DNA of 64,000 bases from Synergistetes bacterium HGW-Synergistetes-1 (GCA_002839185.1 PGXO01000005.1:62001-126000); one strand, 5' to 3'; numbered from the stretch's first letter, positions 27,599 to 36,081 are shown. Notes: a model not told the origin generated them from the sequence alone. Translations and numbers: made by a program.

Positions 27599-27613
27599 AA
27601 AGCATAATGCTTT
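27599..27613. promoter_or_regulatory. Palindrome in the CdaR-grdE divergent region, candidate operator
   Basis: AAAGCAT (27599-27605) and ATGCTTT (27607-27613) form a perfect 7-bp dyad around one A. It lies midway between the divergent regulator and grdE starts. No experimentally known CdaR site is matched. Confidence 0.4.
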
Positions 27614-27682
27614 TAACAGTAAAAAGCAATTAGAATTCAATTATGCGGCATGATACAGAGAATAATAAAGGGGGAATTTTAA

Positions 27683-28972
27683 ATGCGGCTGGAACTGCAC
27701 AAGATACACATCACCGGCCTTGCTTTCGCCGATAAGACATACACGTCCGGCGGAACTCTTTTTATCAACAAAGATAAGGCTGAGGCAGTCATAGCAGAAG
27801 ACAAACGTTTTGCTAAAGTTGAACTGGACCTGGCATGTCCGGGAGAAAGCACACGCATCATACCTGTCAAGGACGTTATCGAACCCCGAGTTAAGATCGG
27901 CAGGAACTCTTACTTTCCAGGGTTTTTTGCGCCTATGGAAAAAGCAGGATCAGGAGAGACCCTTGTCCTTGACGGGGCTGCGGTGGTCACCTGCGGTCCT
28001 ATAGTTGCATTCCAGGAAGGATTCATAGACATGAGCGGGCCCGGAGCGCCTTATACTCCGTTCTCGCAGACATTTAATGTAGTCCTCTACGTTGAACCTG
28101 CAGAAAATCTTGAGAAGCATCTCTATGAGGCCGCACTCCGCGAAGCCGGACTTAAGCTCGCAGTCTACCTTGCAAAGTGCAGTGCGGAGAACGAATGGAA
28201 AGCTGATGAAGTCCAGGTCTTCGAAAAGGGGAACTCTTTCGAGGAGACACAAAAATATCCCGATCTGCCAAAGATCGTATATGTCTGCATGAATATAACG
28301 CAGGGTCTGCTTCACGACACATACCTTTATGCGAACGACCTGAAGCCGGCTCTGCCGACACTCCTTCACCCCAACGAAGTACTTGACGGAGCCATGGTCT
28401 CAGGAAACTGCGTATCAGCATGCGACAAAAATACTACATGGCACCATCTCCACAATCCTATTGTCCAGGCTCTTTACGCGAGACACGGCAAAGAAATCAA
28501 CTTTATGGGAATGATCCCCACCCAGGAAAGCACTGTTATGGACGGCAAACTAAGGGCGGCAGCCATGAACCTTTCGATAGCACAGCAGCTTGGAGCCGAC
28601 GGAGCGATAATATCAGAGGAAGGGTACGGAAACCCTGACACAGACCTCTGCCTGAATGCCAGATTCTTTGAGAACGCTGGGATCAAAGCTGTCCTTGTCT
28701 CCGATGAATCAGCGGGAACTGACGGAGCAAGCCAGAGTCTTGCGGATGCAACACCGGAACTTGATGCTTTCATCTCCACAGGAAACGTTAATGAGATGAT
28801 AGAAGTGCCGGCTATGGACAAAGTTATCGGCTGTAAAGAAGCAATATCTCTTCTTTCAGGTGGTGCTGAAGAGAGCCTGAGAAGTGACGGTTCAATGTTC
28901 GTAGAGCTTCAGTCGGTTATTGCTTCAACTGCAGAGATCGGTTTCAACAAACTTGGCTGCGAGTGGATCTAA
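27683..28972 (+). CDS. grdE: Glycine reductase complex component B, alpha/beta proprotein
   Basis: The 429-residue GrdE proprotein starts MRLELHKIHITGLAFADKT. It contains the GNCVSACDKNTTWHHLHNP segment, in which Cys243 is the expected site of self-cleavage that forms the pyruvoyl group. C-terminal parts include GADGAIISEEGYGNPDTDLC and LGCEWI. The ATG follows AAAGGGGG. With selenoprotein GrdB it forms substrate-specific component B, which captures the amino group of glycine as a Schiff base and passes a carboxymethyl group to the GrdA selenol. Paralogues serve sarcosine (GrdG) or betaine (GrdI). Glycine is favoured, but the substrate is not proven by sequence. Confidence 0.93.
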   Translation: MRLELHKIHITGLAFADKTYTSGGTLFINKDKAEAVIAEDKRFAKVELDLACPGESTRIIPVKDVIEPRVKIGRNSYFPGFFAPMEKAGSGETLVLDGAAVVTCGPIVAFQEGFIDMSGPGAPYTPFSQTFNVVLYVEPAENLEKHLYEAALREAGLKLAVYLAKCSAENEWKADEVQVFEKGNSFEETQKYPDLPKIVYVCMNITQGLLHDTYLYANDLKPALPTLLHPNEVLDGAMVSGNCVSACDKNTTWHHLHNPIVQALYARHGKEINFMGMIPTQESTVMDGKLRAAAMNLSIAQQLGADGAIISEEGYGNPDTDLCLNARFFENAGIKAVLVSDESAGTDGASQSLADATPELDAFISTGNVNEMIEVPAMDKVIGCKEAISLLSGGAEESLRSDGSMFVELQSVIASTAEIGFNKLGCEWI

Positions 28973-28987
28973 AAGGAGGCGGCTGAA

Positions 28988-30298
28988 ATGACATACAGGA
29001 TAGTTCATTACATAAACCAATTTTACGCCGGAATAGGCGGAGAAGAGATGGCAGACCACAAACCGGAACTTAGGGAAGGTTATGTCGGTCCCGGAATGCA
29101 GATCGAGAAACTCTTCAACGGAGAAGGCAAAGTCGTAGGAACTGTAATATGCGGAGACGGATATTACGGCGAGCATACCGATCAGGCAAGGATCGAATGC
29201 CTTGAGTTGATAAAGGGGCTACAGCCGGACATCCTCTTTGCAGGTCCTGCCTTCAACGCAGGAAGGTACGGCTTCGCCTGCGGAGATATTGCCGCAACGG
29301 TTGGGGAAGAACTCAATATCCCTACGGTATCGGCAATGTATCCCGAAAACCCCGGAGTTGAACTTTACTCGAAGAAAACTTACATAGCAATAACAACTGA
29401 CAGCGCCAGAGGCATGGCAAAAGCAATTCCATCCATGGTCAGCATCGGGGAAAAACTGCTCAAGCGCGAGAAGATGGGACCAGCAAGGCTGGAAGGCTAC
29501 ATCCACCGCGGCATAAGAAAATCATTCTTCCATGAAAAGAGCGGCGCAGAGAGAGCTGTTGAAATGCTGCTCGCAAAACTCAAAGGAGAAGGATTCCGTA
29601 CAGAGTACGAGATGCCTGTCTTCAACAAGATCCCGCCTGCAGCTCCTGTAAGTGACCTCAGTAAAGCAACGATCGCGCTTGTATCTTCGGGCGGCATAGT
29701 CCCCAAGGGGAACCCGGACCATATAAGAGTTTCATCTGCAGAAAGTTTCGGAGCTTATGACATTTCTGAGCTCAAGAATATGACACCGGAAAATTACGAG
29801 TCTATCCACGGAGGATATGACAGAGAGTGGGCAAACGTTGACCCGGATGTCGTCCTTCCCCTCGATGTAATGCGCGAGCTGGAGGCTGAAGGAGTTATCG
29901 GAAAGATCCATCCGATTTTCTACACTACGACGGGAACGGGAACAGCCGTTGCAAACGCGGAAAGATTTGGCAAGGAAATTGGCGAAGAGCTTAAAAAAGC
30001 AGGGGTAGACGCGGCAATACTGACATCTACCTGAGGAACCTGCACACGATGCGGCGCATCGATGACCCGCGAGATCGAAAGAGTAGCAGGTATACCAGTT
30101 GTGCAGATAGCAACGATAGTCCCGATAATGCTCACTGTCGGCACAAACAGGATAGTTCCTGGAGTAGCGATACCTCATCCGACCGGCAACCCTGCACTGG
30201 GTCCGGAAGGCGATAAAGCAGTCAGGAGAGAGCTGCTGCTCCGCTCTTTCAAGGCATTGACGACACCTGTAACAGAGCAGACTATTTTTGAAAAATGA
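28988..30298 (+). CDS. grdB: Glycine reductase component B gamma subunit, selenoprotein with in-frame UGA
   Basis: The full reading frame is 436 residues when the UGA at 30032-30034 (codon 349) is read as selenocysteine. The local sequence is TSTUGTCTRCGASM, the classic UxxCxxC active site of GrdB. Downstream residues (REIERVAGIPVVQIATIVPI ... NRIVPGVAIPHPTGNP) are fully family-like, so the UGA is not a stop. Residues before it include VYPENPGVELY-type and SSGGIVPKGNPDH segments. A small hairpin (30047-30061) follows at 12 nt. The start at ATG 28988 follows AAAAGGAGG, 15 nt after grdE. An ordinary caller would split this gene into 348- and 78-residue pieces. Confidence 0.95.
30035..30061 (+). 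promoter_or_regulatory. Candidate bacterial SECIS of grdB
   Basis: Immediately after the UGA, CGATGC (30047-30052) pairs with GCATCG (30056-30061) around a GGC loop. It is at the distance expected for a SelB-binding hairpin, though the loop sequence differs from the E. coli element. Confidence 0.6.
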
Positions 30299-30305
30299 TT
30301 TTTCA

Positions 30306-30349
30306 GGCAGGCTGTGATAAATGTGACAAAGATCACAGCCTGCCTTTTT
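30306..30349 (+). terminator. Intrinsic terminator between grdB and grdX
   Basis: A perfect 13-bp stem (30306-30318 with 30332-30344) is followed by TTTTT. It lies inside the grd gene cluster, so grdX-trxA-grdA may be partly separately expressed. Confidence 0.9.
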
Positions 30350-30371
30350 ATAATTTGAGGAGAGATCGGAA

Positions 30372-30764
30372 ATGGCGGGAAAGATACTTCAGATAGTGAC
30401 GAACAACCCTGATATCTACTGGAGCCCTGAGATGCCTTACGGTGTAGTCTTTACAGAGGGCTCTCCCCTGGATGTGCTGGATAAGACTGAGGAACTTCTT
30501 CAGCATGGATGGCGTCTTCTTTCTGCACCACTACCTCCCAATGTCCCGATAATGCGCGGCCCTTACAGGTCGCTCGTGATCGAGGAATCTGAGTCAAAGT
30601 ACGATAAGGACGGAATAATCGCGATCGAGAAAGCAAGGGACAGATATTTGATAGAAAGACAGAAGAACTGCGCTGAACCTCAGGAAGATTTTGCTCTTAT
30701 TGACAGGCAGATGCTTCAAAGAGCTTTAAGGGATATTTCCATCCTGAACAGTATTTCTTCATAG
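30372..30764 (+). CDS. grdX: GrdX family protein
   Basis: The 130-residue protein begins MAGKILQIVTNNPDIYW and contains VVFTEGSPLDVLDKTEELLQHGWRLLSAPLPPNVPI and GPYRSLVIEE. These are recognisable GrdX features, a small protein found in glycine/betaine reductase loci, with no known biochemical role. The ATG follows GAGGAGAG with 7-nt spacing. It stands between component B genes and trxA-grdA, downstream of a strong hairpin terminator. Confidence 0.85.
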   Translation: MAGKILQIVTNNPDIYWSPEMPYGVVFTEGSPLDVLDKTEELLQHGWRLLSAPLPPNVPIMRGPYRSLVIEESESKYDKDGIIAIEKARDRYLIERQKNCAEPQEDFALIDRQMLQRALRDISILNSISS

Positions 30765-30858
30765 TTTTTCACTGTCAGGGCTTATATTTAATCACAACAA
30801 GTGATACCATAAGCAGGACAGGTTTTCAGGCATATAGTATTTCAGGAGGCGATTCCAA

Positions 30859-31182
30859 ATGATCGAATTGACAAAGGAAAATTGTGACGCTGAGGTACGC
30901 GAAGAGAAAGTGCTCCCGGTAGTTGTGGATTTCTGGGGACCTCAGTGCGTCCCGTGCATGGGACTTATGCCCCATTACATGGAAATGGCAAAAGAATTTG
31001 AGGGCAAGGCCAAGTTCACAAAGGTAGACTGCTCTGTAAACAAGAGAGTTGCAATGGGGTTCCGGGTAATGGGTCTTCCCACATTCCTTTTCTGGAAAGA
31101 CGGGGTCGAAGTAAGGCGCCTGACCAAAGAAGAGTGTACACCCGAAACGATCAGGGCAGAGATAGAAAAACTCATCGCATAG
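30859..31182 (+). CDS. trxA: Thioredoxin of the glycine reductase system
   Basis: The 107-residue thioredoxin has the active site WGPQCVPC (Cys30 and Cys33) in place of the usual WCGPC, and the cis-Pro loop MGLPTFLFWKDG. A CVPC-type active site is known for thioredoxins linked to glycine reductase in amino-acid-fermenting anaerobes. Its position directly before grdA supports that job: reduction of the oxidised selenoprotein A after acetyl phosphate release. No thioredoxin reductase gene lies in this cluster. The ATG has AGGAGG upstream. Confidence 0.9.
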   Translation: MIELTKENCDAEVREEKVLPVVVDFWGPQCVPCMGLMPHYMEMAKEFEGKAKFTKVDCSVNKRVAMGFRVMGLPTFLFWKDGVEVRRLTKEECTPETIRAEIEKLIA

Positions 31183-31239
31183 GCTTCAACGTCCATCCCG
31201 GACGCGCAAAAAAATATAAACCTAAGGAGGTGTTCAGCC

Positions 31240-31632
31240 ATGGGCAAACTGGCAGGTAAGAAACTTCTCCTCCTGGGAGAAAGGGACGGCGTCCCTGGAC
31301 CGGCCATGGAGGCATGTCTGAAAGAAAGCGGAGCTGAGATAGTATTTTCTGCTACCGAATGCTTCGTCTGAACCGCAGCAGGGGCAATGGACCTGCAGAA
31401 CCAGCAGCGCATCGTTGATGCGGCTGAAAAGTATGGAGCCGAGAACTGTGTAGTGATACTGGGTTCTTCGGATGCGGAAGGCGCAGAGATCTACGCCGAG
31501 ACCGTAACGAACGGCGATCCTACTTTTGCAGGACCACTTGCAGGAGTCCCGTTGGGACTCGCGGTATACCACGTGTTTGATGAAGAGATCCGTTCTGAAT
31601 GCAATGAAATTAAAAGGACCGCGGAGCCCTGA
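31240..31632 (+). CDS. grdA: Glycine reductase selenoprotein A, with in-frame UGA
   Basis: The frame from ATG 31240 (after AAGGAGG) to TGA 31630 is 130 residues if the UGA at 31369-31371 is selenocysteine. The site is codon 44 in ECFVUT, exactly the conserved GrdA position. Flanking sequences [20 protein letters not shown] and [22 protein letters not shown] are strongly family-specific. GrdA carries the Se-carboxymethyl intermediate from component B to component C. Without recoding only the last 82 codons would be called as a gene. The C-terminal coding end overlaps the terminator stem. Confidence 0.96.
31372..31396 (+). promoter_or_regulatory. Candidate bacterial SECIS of grdA
   Basis: After the UGA, GCAGG (31378-31382) pairs with CCTGC (31392-31396) around a nine-base loop GGCAATGGA. 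Confidence 0.5.
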
Positions 31633-31656
31633 TTTTCAGGCTCCCCGGTCCTTTTA
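31612..31656 (+). terminator. Terminator after grdA
   Basis: AAAAGGACC-GCGGAGCC pairs with GGCTCC-CCGGTCCTTTT (31612-31656) with one mismatch. The left arm overlaps the last codons of grdA. Confidence 0.88.
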
Positions 31657-31673
31657 TAGATGTATCCGGATTT

Positions 31674-32297
31674 TTATGCTTTAAGCAAACTTAGTTTTTT
31701 TCTGCTTTCACTGTTCTGGAGCAGTCCCATAGCAACATTGAGTACATGGATGTTGTCTACCCAGAGAAAAGAAGACCCGGACAATAATTTTCCCGGTTCA
31801 TCTCTCTTTGCAAAGCAGAGGCTCCCGTTTACTATCCCCCACTGAAGATCTGACCATGGGTAAAAATCCTGTTTTTCCGTCGAAAAGGCCGATTTTGTAT
31901 TAACTGTGATACCCTCATCTTCAACCAGGATGTTTGCAAAAGGATACTTCTTTCCTTCAGCAAGGCCCTCCATCATTTCAGAAAAAAGGCGCCTTCCCAC
32001 TGCTTTCCAGTACTTGTCGGTAAGATGCTCATAAAAATCTTTTTGTTTTGTTTTTATCGTGTATTCTTTGTCAGATGTGCCAAAGACTGCAACATATACC
32101 CGTTTGGGGAAGACTCCTCCCCTCCTGAGATCTACTCCCCATCTGAGCCGTGTAATATTTTTCATGGGGATCAGTTCTCCACACCAGTAAAAGCCTTTGG
32201 GTGTTATCTCCAGAGTCCTTTTAAAAGGCCACATACCAAAGGAACATCTAAAATCTATTTCATAATGCCATGATTTATTCTTTTCCAAAAAAAGCAC
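31674..32297 (-). CDS. Hypothetical protein, possibly two PH-like modules
   Basis: The protein has 207 residues or a few fewer. GTG 32297 and TTG 32288 are possible starts after TTAGGAT. Family not recognised. It is soluble, with no signal peptide, and is rich in aromatic and basic residues. Two parts have a similar rhythm of short strands: RTLEITPKGFYWCGELIPMKNITRLRWGV and NILVEDEGITVNTKSAFS-type then FYPWSDLQWGIVNGSLCF. A basic-to-tryptophan strand pattern of this kind is seen in bacterial PH-like folds, but this is only a suggestion. It is convergent with the grd operon and downstream of a pseudopilin-like gene. Confidence 0.6.
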   Translation of the reverse strand: MLFLEKNKSWHYEIDFRCSFGMWPFKRTLEITPKGFYWCGELIPMKNITRLRWGVDLRRGGVFPKRVYVAVFGTSDKEYTIKTKQKDFYEHLTDKYWKAVGRRLFSEMMEGLAEGKKYPFANILVEDEGITVNTKSAFSTEKQDFYPWSDLQWGIVNGSLCFAKRDEPGKLLSGSSFLWVDNIHVLNVAMGLLQNSESRKKLSLLKA

Positions 32298-32345
32298 ATC
32301 CTAAATAATATAATATGTTAAGTTGGACAATTATACATCGAGTTT

Positions 32346-32822
32346 TCAGTTGATCGTGTCCCTTATTGTCACACACCCTGCCCCCGAGACAACAACATAA
32401 AGAGTTTTGCCTTCATTTGGCGGCTCCGGTTTGACGTCTACTGTAAGAGCCGGGGTGAGTGAGCTCCATTCTCCGTCAAATATACGTGGTTTTGAAAGAT
32501 CTCCGGTCTGGGGAAATATCCTGACCCTTGATGTAAAATAAGTTTCCATCTTACCATGCTGTGTGCCATCCTGCCATAAAAGCCTGAATGATGTGTTTCT
32601 TGTCCCTTCTTCAGACATTGAAAGTTTGAAACTGCATTCCTCGAACTGCGCCCTTGACATGCGGTCTGTCAGCCATAAGGCGAAATTGTCAGCCTCTTCC
32701 CTGATCAATTTGTTTCCATCCTTAACATCGGAAAACATAAAAGAGGAACTTGCCGCGATCACACCAATGATCAGCATCACTACAAGAAGTTCTATTAATG
32801 AAAAACCTCTCCTGTTTCTGAT
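32346..32822 (-). CDS. Type IV pilin/pseudopilin-like protein with a non-standard start
   Basis: An ATG/GTG/TTG-based reading begins at 32780 and removes most of the signal. The same frame upstream encodes RNRRGFSLIELLVV followed by the hydrophobic MLIIGVIAASSSF, a clear prepilin peptidase motif with Glu at +5. No ATG, GTG or TTG exists between the motif and the preceding in-frame stop. An ATC at 32822, positioned behind GGAAG, gives a leader of ordinary length and a protein of about 158 residues. The remainder resembles minor pseudopilins (GspH-like length), with Cys in the C-terminus. It starts 4 nt after the thioesterase stop. Alternatives are a sequencing error or a lost start codon. Confidence 0.6.
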   Translation of the reverse strand: MRNRRGFSLIELLVVMLIIGVIAASSSFMFSDVKDGNKLIREEADNFALWLTDRMSRAQFEECSFKLSMSEEGTRNTSFRLLWQDGTQHGKMETYFTSRVRIFPQTGDLSKPRIFDGEWSSLTPALTVDVKPEPPNEGKTLYVVVSGAGCVTIRDTIN

Positions 32823-32826
32823 CTTA

Positions 32827-33264
32827 CTATTCTTCCGATGGTTTCAGCCGCTCTTGGGAGATCAGCCAGTTATAAAAGGGATGTTCTTTTTTGTAGAGCC
32901 GTCCATCACAGTTCGTACAACCATGTTTTGTCCAGCCCTCTGCAATGAGTTTGTAATCAGAAGCCTTCAACAGCCTGTATTCGAATGTCACGCTGTAAAT
33001 TTTCACATCTGTTATCCTGCACCAGAGCTGTATCTGGTCATCATACCTTGCAGGATGTTTGTATCGGCAGTGGCTTTCGACGACAGGAAGGATCAGACCA
33101 TCCTCTTCCCATTTTGAATAGGGGATGCCCGTCAGACGGCAAAACTCTGTTCTGGCTACCTCGAACCAGTCAAGGTAGTTCGCGTAATAAACGACTCCCA
33201 TCTGGTCAGTTTCGCTGTACCTCACCCTTATCGTAGTCGCAAGCGTGTAGTCTTTTTGTGTCAT
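32827..33264 (-). CDS. YbgC/4HBT-type acyl-CoA thioesterase
   Basis: The 145-residue single hot-dog domain shows RVRYSETDQMGVVYYANYLDWFEVARTEF, the classical YbgC/FadM active-site segment with Asp in TDQMG and the NYLDW helix. ATG at 33264 begins MTQKDYTL. It hydrolyses short or medium acyl-CoA or acyl-carrier thioesters. The true substrate is unknown. It lies downstream of the broken TetM-like gene by 83 nt and upstream of the pseudopilin-like gene by a few nt on the same strand. Confidence 0.9.
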   Translation of the reverse strand: MTQKDYTLATTIRVRYSETDQMGVVYYANYLDWFEVARTEFCRLTGIPYSKWEEDGLILPVVESHCRYKHPARYDDQIQLWCRITDVKIYSVTFEYRLLKASDYKLIAEGWTKHGCTNCDGRLYKKEHPFYNWLISQERLKPSEE

Positions 33265-33346
33265 TGCAATACCCCCTGAATTCCTGATGGCATCAGATCG
33301 ATCCAGAACTGAAATAATATCTGTACAAACATTATAAGGTATAAAT

Positions 33347-35269
33347 TTAAAGGACTGCTCCCCTCTTATGCAGAATATATTTTTCTCTGTCAGCAGGGCT
33401 GATGCCCCTAAAGGGGACTTCCAGGCCTACTCCGGGCGGACACAGGTCATAACCGTCAAAGAATGTGTTAATCGTACCGCGTCCTCCTGTAATAGATGAA
33501 AACCTGGCAGGAAAATCTATCCCTTCAGCAACAGGATACCTTCCTTCCATAACAGCTGTTCCTTTTCTGATCAACGGGGAATTAAAAGTTCCCCTCATTC
33601 CGATTATTTCACCGATGACCTTTCCTGATTTTTCCTCAGGGTAGGTTATCCTAAACCTGTTGATAGGCTCCATCAGATCTGTTCCGGCATTCGTCAGGGC
33701 ATCCATTATTCCGATCGGAGTTGCCATGATAAAATCCATAGGATGAGTATGGACAACATGATGTTCCCCATCGACCAGGGTGATCTTAAGGTCTGTTACC
33801 TGCCATCCTTTTGGCCCCTGCCGAAGGGCCACAGGGATCGTCTGCTCAACCTGAAGTTGATACTTTGTATAAATTTTCTCGTTACGGACCCTGCTCTCAA
33901 AGACCACTCCCGAGCCTGTTTCAAGAGGTTCGATCTCGAAACGAAGAACAGCCCAGCATGGTTTTGGCATCGTATACTCGACATATCCCGATCCTTTGCG
34001 AGAAGGCCTTTCTTTATATATGACCTGCGGAGACCCGATAACTGCATCGATAGAAGATCTTTCTTTCAGAAGTGCTTCTATCACCTCGATCTGGAGCCTT
34101 CCTGACACGGACAATATCAGTTCTCCCGTGCTTTGTTCCCAGATGACATCAATAAGAGGGTCTTCAGCGCTGATCTGATCTACTGCTTAAATAAGAGCGG
34201 GGTAATCTTTTTCGGATCGCGGTATGACTCTGACTCTCATCGAAGGGCATGCTATGTTTATCTCATCCCTGACATTGGAGTAGCTGCCAAGGACATCTCC
34301 GTTTCGTGAATTAGAAAGTCCGTAGATCGCCGCTATCTCTCCGGCGGAAGCTTCGCCTGTGTCGATCTCTTTCGCACCTGTTACTTTTTTTATCTGTACT
34401 GCCTTATCATAACTGTGATTGCTTGCGTTATATATCAGGTCCCTGTTCTTGATACTGCCGGAAAAAAGCCTGGCATAGGCAACACGCCCCATCTGTGGAT
34501 CATGTTTCATTTTAAAAATGACCGCAGATAGGCTGCTCCCTCTATCCACTATCTTCTTTTTATGGGCAAGAAATTCGATCAGATCCAGAAATTCCTCTAC
34601 TCCCTCTCCGATAAGTGCCGCACCCGCAACAAAGGGGAATACCTTCCTCTGGGAGAAAGAACTCTCATATGATTCGAGAAGCTCTTCTTCCGATATCGAC
34701 CCAGGACCTTGTTCGACATATTTTTCAAGCAGATCATCATTTACACCGCAAAGTACTTCAGTGATACTTTCTTTTTCCTTAGTGAAAGAAGGTATCAGTA
34801 CAGCACCAAAAGAATCCCCGATTTCTTTAATGACACTCCTGACGTCAGATCCTTCCCTGTCTCTTTTGTTGATAAAAAACATAACAGGAACTCCTGAAGA
34901 ACGAAGAGCCTCCCATAACACCTCTGTCTGGGGCTGTACTCCCTCTACCGCAGAAACCACTATGGCCGCGGCATCCATAGCTCGTATCGACCTTTGGACT
35001 TCTGACGAGAAATCACTGTGTCCCGGGGTATCGATTATGTTGACAGGCTGGCCTTTCCACAAGAGATAGGCTGAAGCAGCCCTTACAGAGATGCCCCTTC
35101 GCTTTTCTATCTCCATGAAATCAGTATGGGCGTTTCCTTCGTCAACACGCCCTATTTTTTTAATAGAACCGGATATGTAGAGCATCTGTTCAGTCAGGGT
35201 AGTTTTCCCTGCGTCAACATGGGCAAGAAGCCCGATGTTCCAGGGTTCTATCGCTTTTATTTGATCCAT
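33347..35269 (-). pseudogene. TetM/EF-G-like ribosomal GTPase interrupted by one in-frame TAA
   Basis: The two open segments 34190-35269 and 33347-34186 are in the same frame and together would give 640 residues, exactly the size of Tet(M)-type ribosomal protection proteins. Codon 361 is TAA (34189-34187), between YPALI and AVDQISAEDPLIDV, where the family continues without a break, most likely a former Glu codon. The G domain is intact: AHVDAGKTT, IEKRRGIS, DTPGHSDF, NKRD. C-terminal EF-G-like domains IV-V continue to FDGYDLCPPG. The 5' end overlaps the nitroreductase gene by 13 nt. It may be a recent nonsense mutation, a split gene, or a sequence error. Its resistance specificity cannot be judged. 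Confidence 0.8.
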
Positions 35270-36081
35270 GAAATATTCAGCGGTTTTCTTATCGGATATT
35301 GTCTGGCAGGCCTGAGCAGCGGGTAACCAAACATCTGTGCGCCGCAGACATGTTCATCAGAGCCTATGGCAAGATACTCTCTTAATCCTTCAAAATTCCT
35401 TATTGCTGCAGTGAGAAAACCTCCCCAGCAGGCCCCGATGCCAAGGGCATGCGCTGCCAGTTCAAAGTATGTAAGAGCTATAGAAGCATCTTCCGGCCAC
35501 ATATGGGCCTTTGGCACTACCGCAACGGCAACATGAGGCGCGCCACGTAATAGGGCATCTTCCCCAGCTTTGGCCTTTGCTATCATAGATGCTCCGATAA
35601 GCGAGATCCTGGAGGTCGGGTCCTTGAATATTTCTTCTCTCATCCAGCAAAGGATAAGATTCGTTATCTCCTGCGTTTTTTCAGGATCTGCAGATACTAC
35701 CCATCTCACCGGCTGCTGGTTTGATGCAGTTGGAGCAAATTTTACGACATCAAAAATCTGATCAAATAACTCCTGAGAAAGGGGGGCTTTTTTGAAACGC
35801 CTGATGCTTCTCCTTGTTTTTATGAAATTCATTGCTTCTTGTGCTGATGGCATTTTGAGACCTGAAACTGCCACCATTTCTTCATTTTTCAGGAAAGAAA
35901 GAGAATTGGCGCTTTCCGGGCAAAAGAGTGCGCAATGACCGCACTCAATGCAGTTCGCTGAAGCCTTTATCTCCATCTCCGGAAGACCGGTCTCCCCAAA
36001 CTTAACTATACCTGCTGGGCACGCTTTTACACAAATTCCGCATCTGGTGCATTTTGTAGGATCTACTATCATTGACCACAT
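35257..36081 (-). CDS. Ferredoxin-nitroreductase fusion protein
   Basis: The 274-residue protein has two N-terminal [4Fe-4S] motifs (CTRCGICVKACP about 11-22, CIECGHCALFCP about 43-54), followed by an FMN-dependent nitroreductase domain (RRSIRRFKKAPLS, ASNQQPVRWVV, and C-terminal GIGACWGGFL, AQMFGYPL). Such fusions are common in anaerobes and accept electrons from ferredoxin-like carriers to reduce nitro or quinone-like substrates. The ATG at 36081 follows GGGAGG. Its stop overlaps the start of the TetM-like gene by 13 nt, so both were once one operon. Confidence 0.93.
   Translation of the reverse strand: MWSMIVDPTKCTRCGICVKACPAGIVKFGETGLPEMEIKASANCIECGHCALFCPESANSLSFLKNEEMVAVSGLKMPSAQEAMNFIKTRRSIRRFKKAPLSQELFDQIFDVVKFAPTASNQQPVRWVVSADPEKTQEITNLILCWMREEIFKDPTSRISLIGASMIAKAKAGEDALLRGAPHVAVAVVPKAHMWPEDASIALTYFELAAHALGIGACWGGFLTAAIRNFEGLREYLAIGSDEHVCGAQMFGYPLLRPARQYPIRKPLNISWIK

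Noticed and set aside
30032-30034. TGA ending a 348-residue GrdB as a true stop, with a separate small gene after it
   Set aside because: Sequence conservation continues in frame beyond the TGA, the site is the known Sec position, and no ribosome site precedes a second start.
27683-30298. Proline reductase (PrdA/PrdB) instead of glycine reductase
   Set aside because: The pyruvoyl-site context GNCVSAC, the UxxCxxC site at residue 349 and adjoining GrdA are those of component B and A of glycine-type reductases.
31369-31371. Frameshift or decay of grdA
   Set aside because: Only one in-frame TGA at codon 44, the known Sec site. The rest is intact.
33347-34114. Independent 255-residue gene for an EF-G C-terminal fragment
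   Set aside because: It is in the same frame as the upstream GTPase, without a ribosome site, and is the second half of one interrupted gene.
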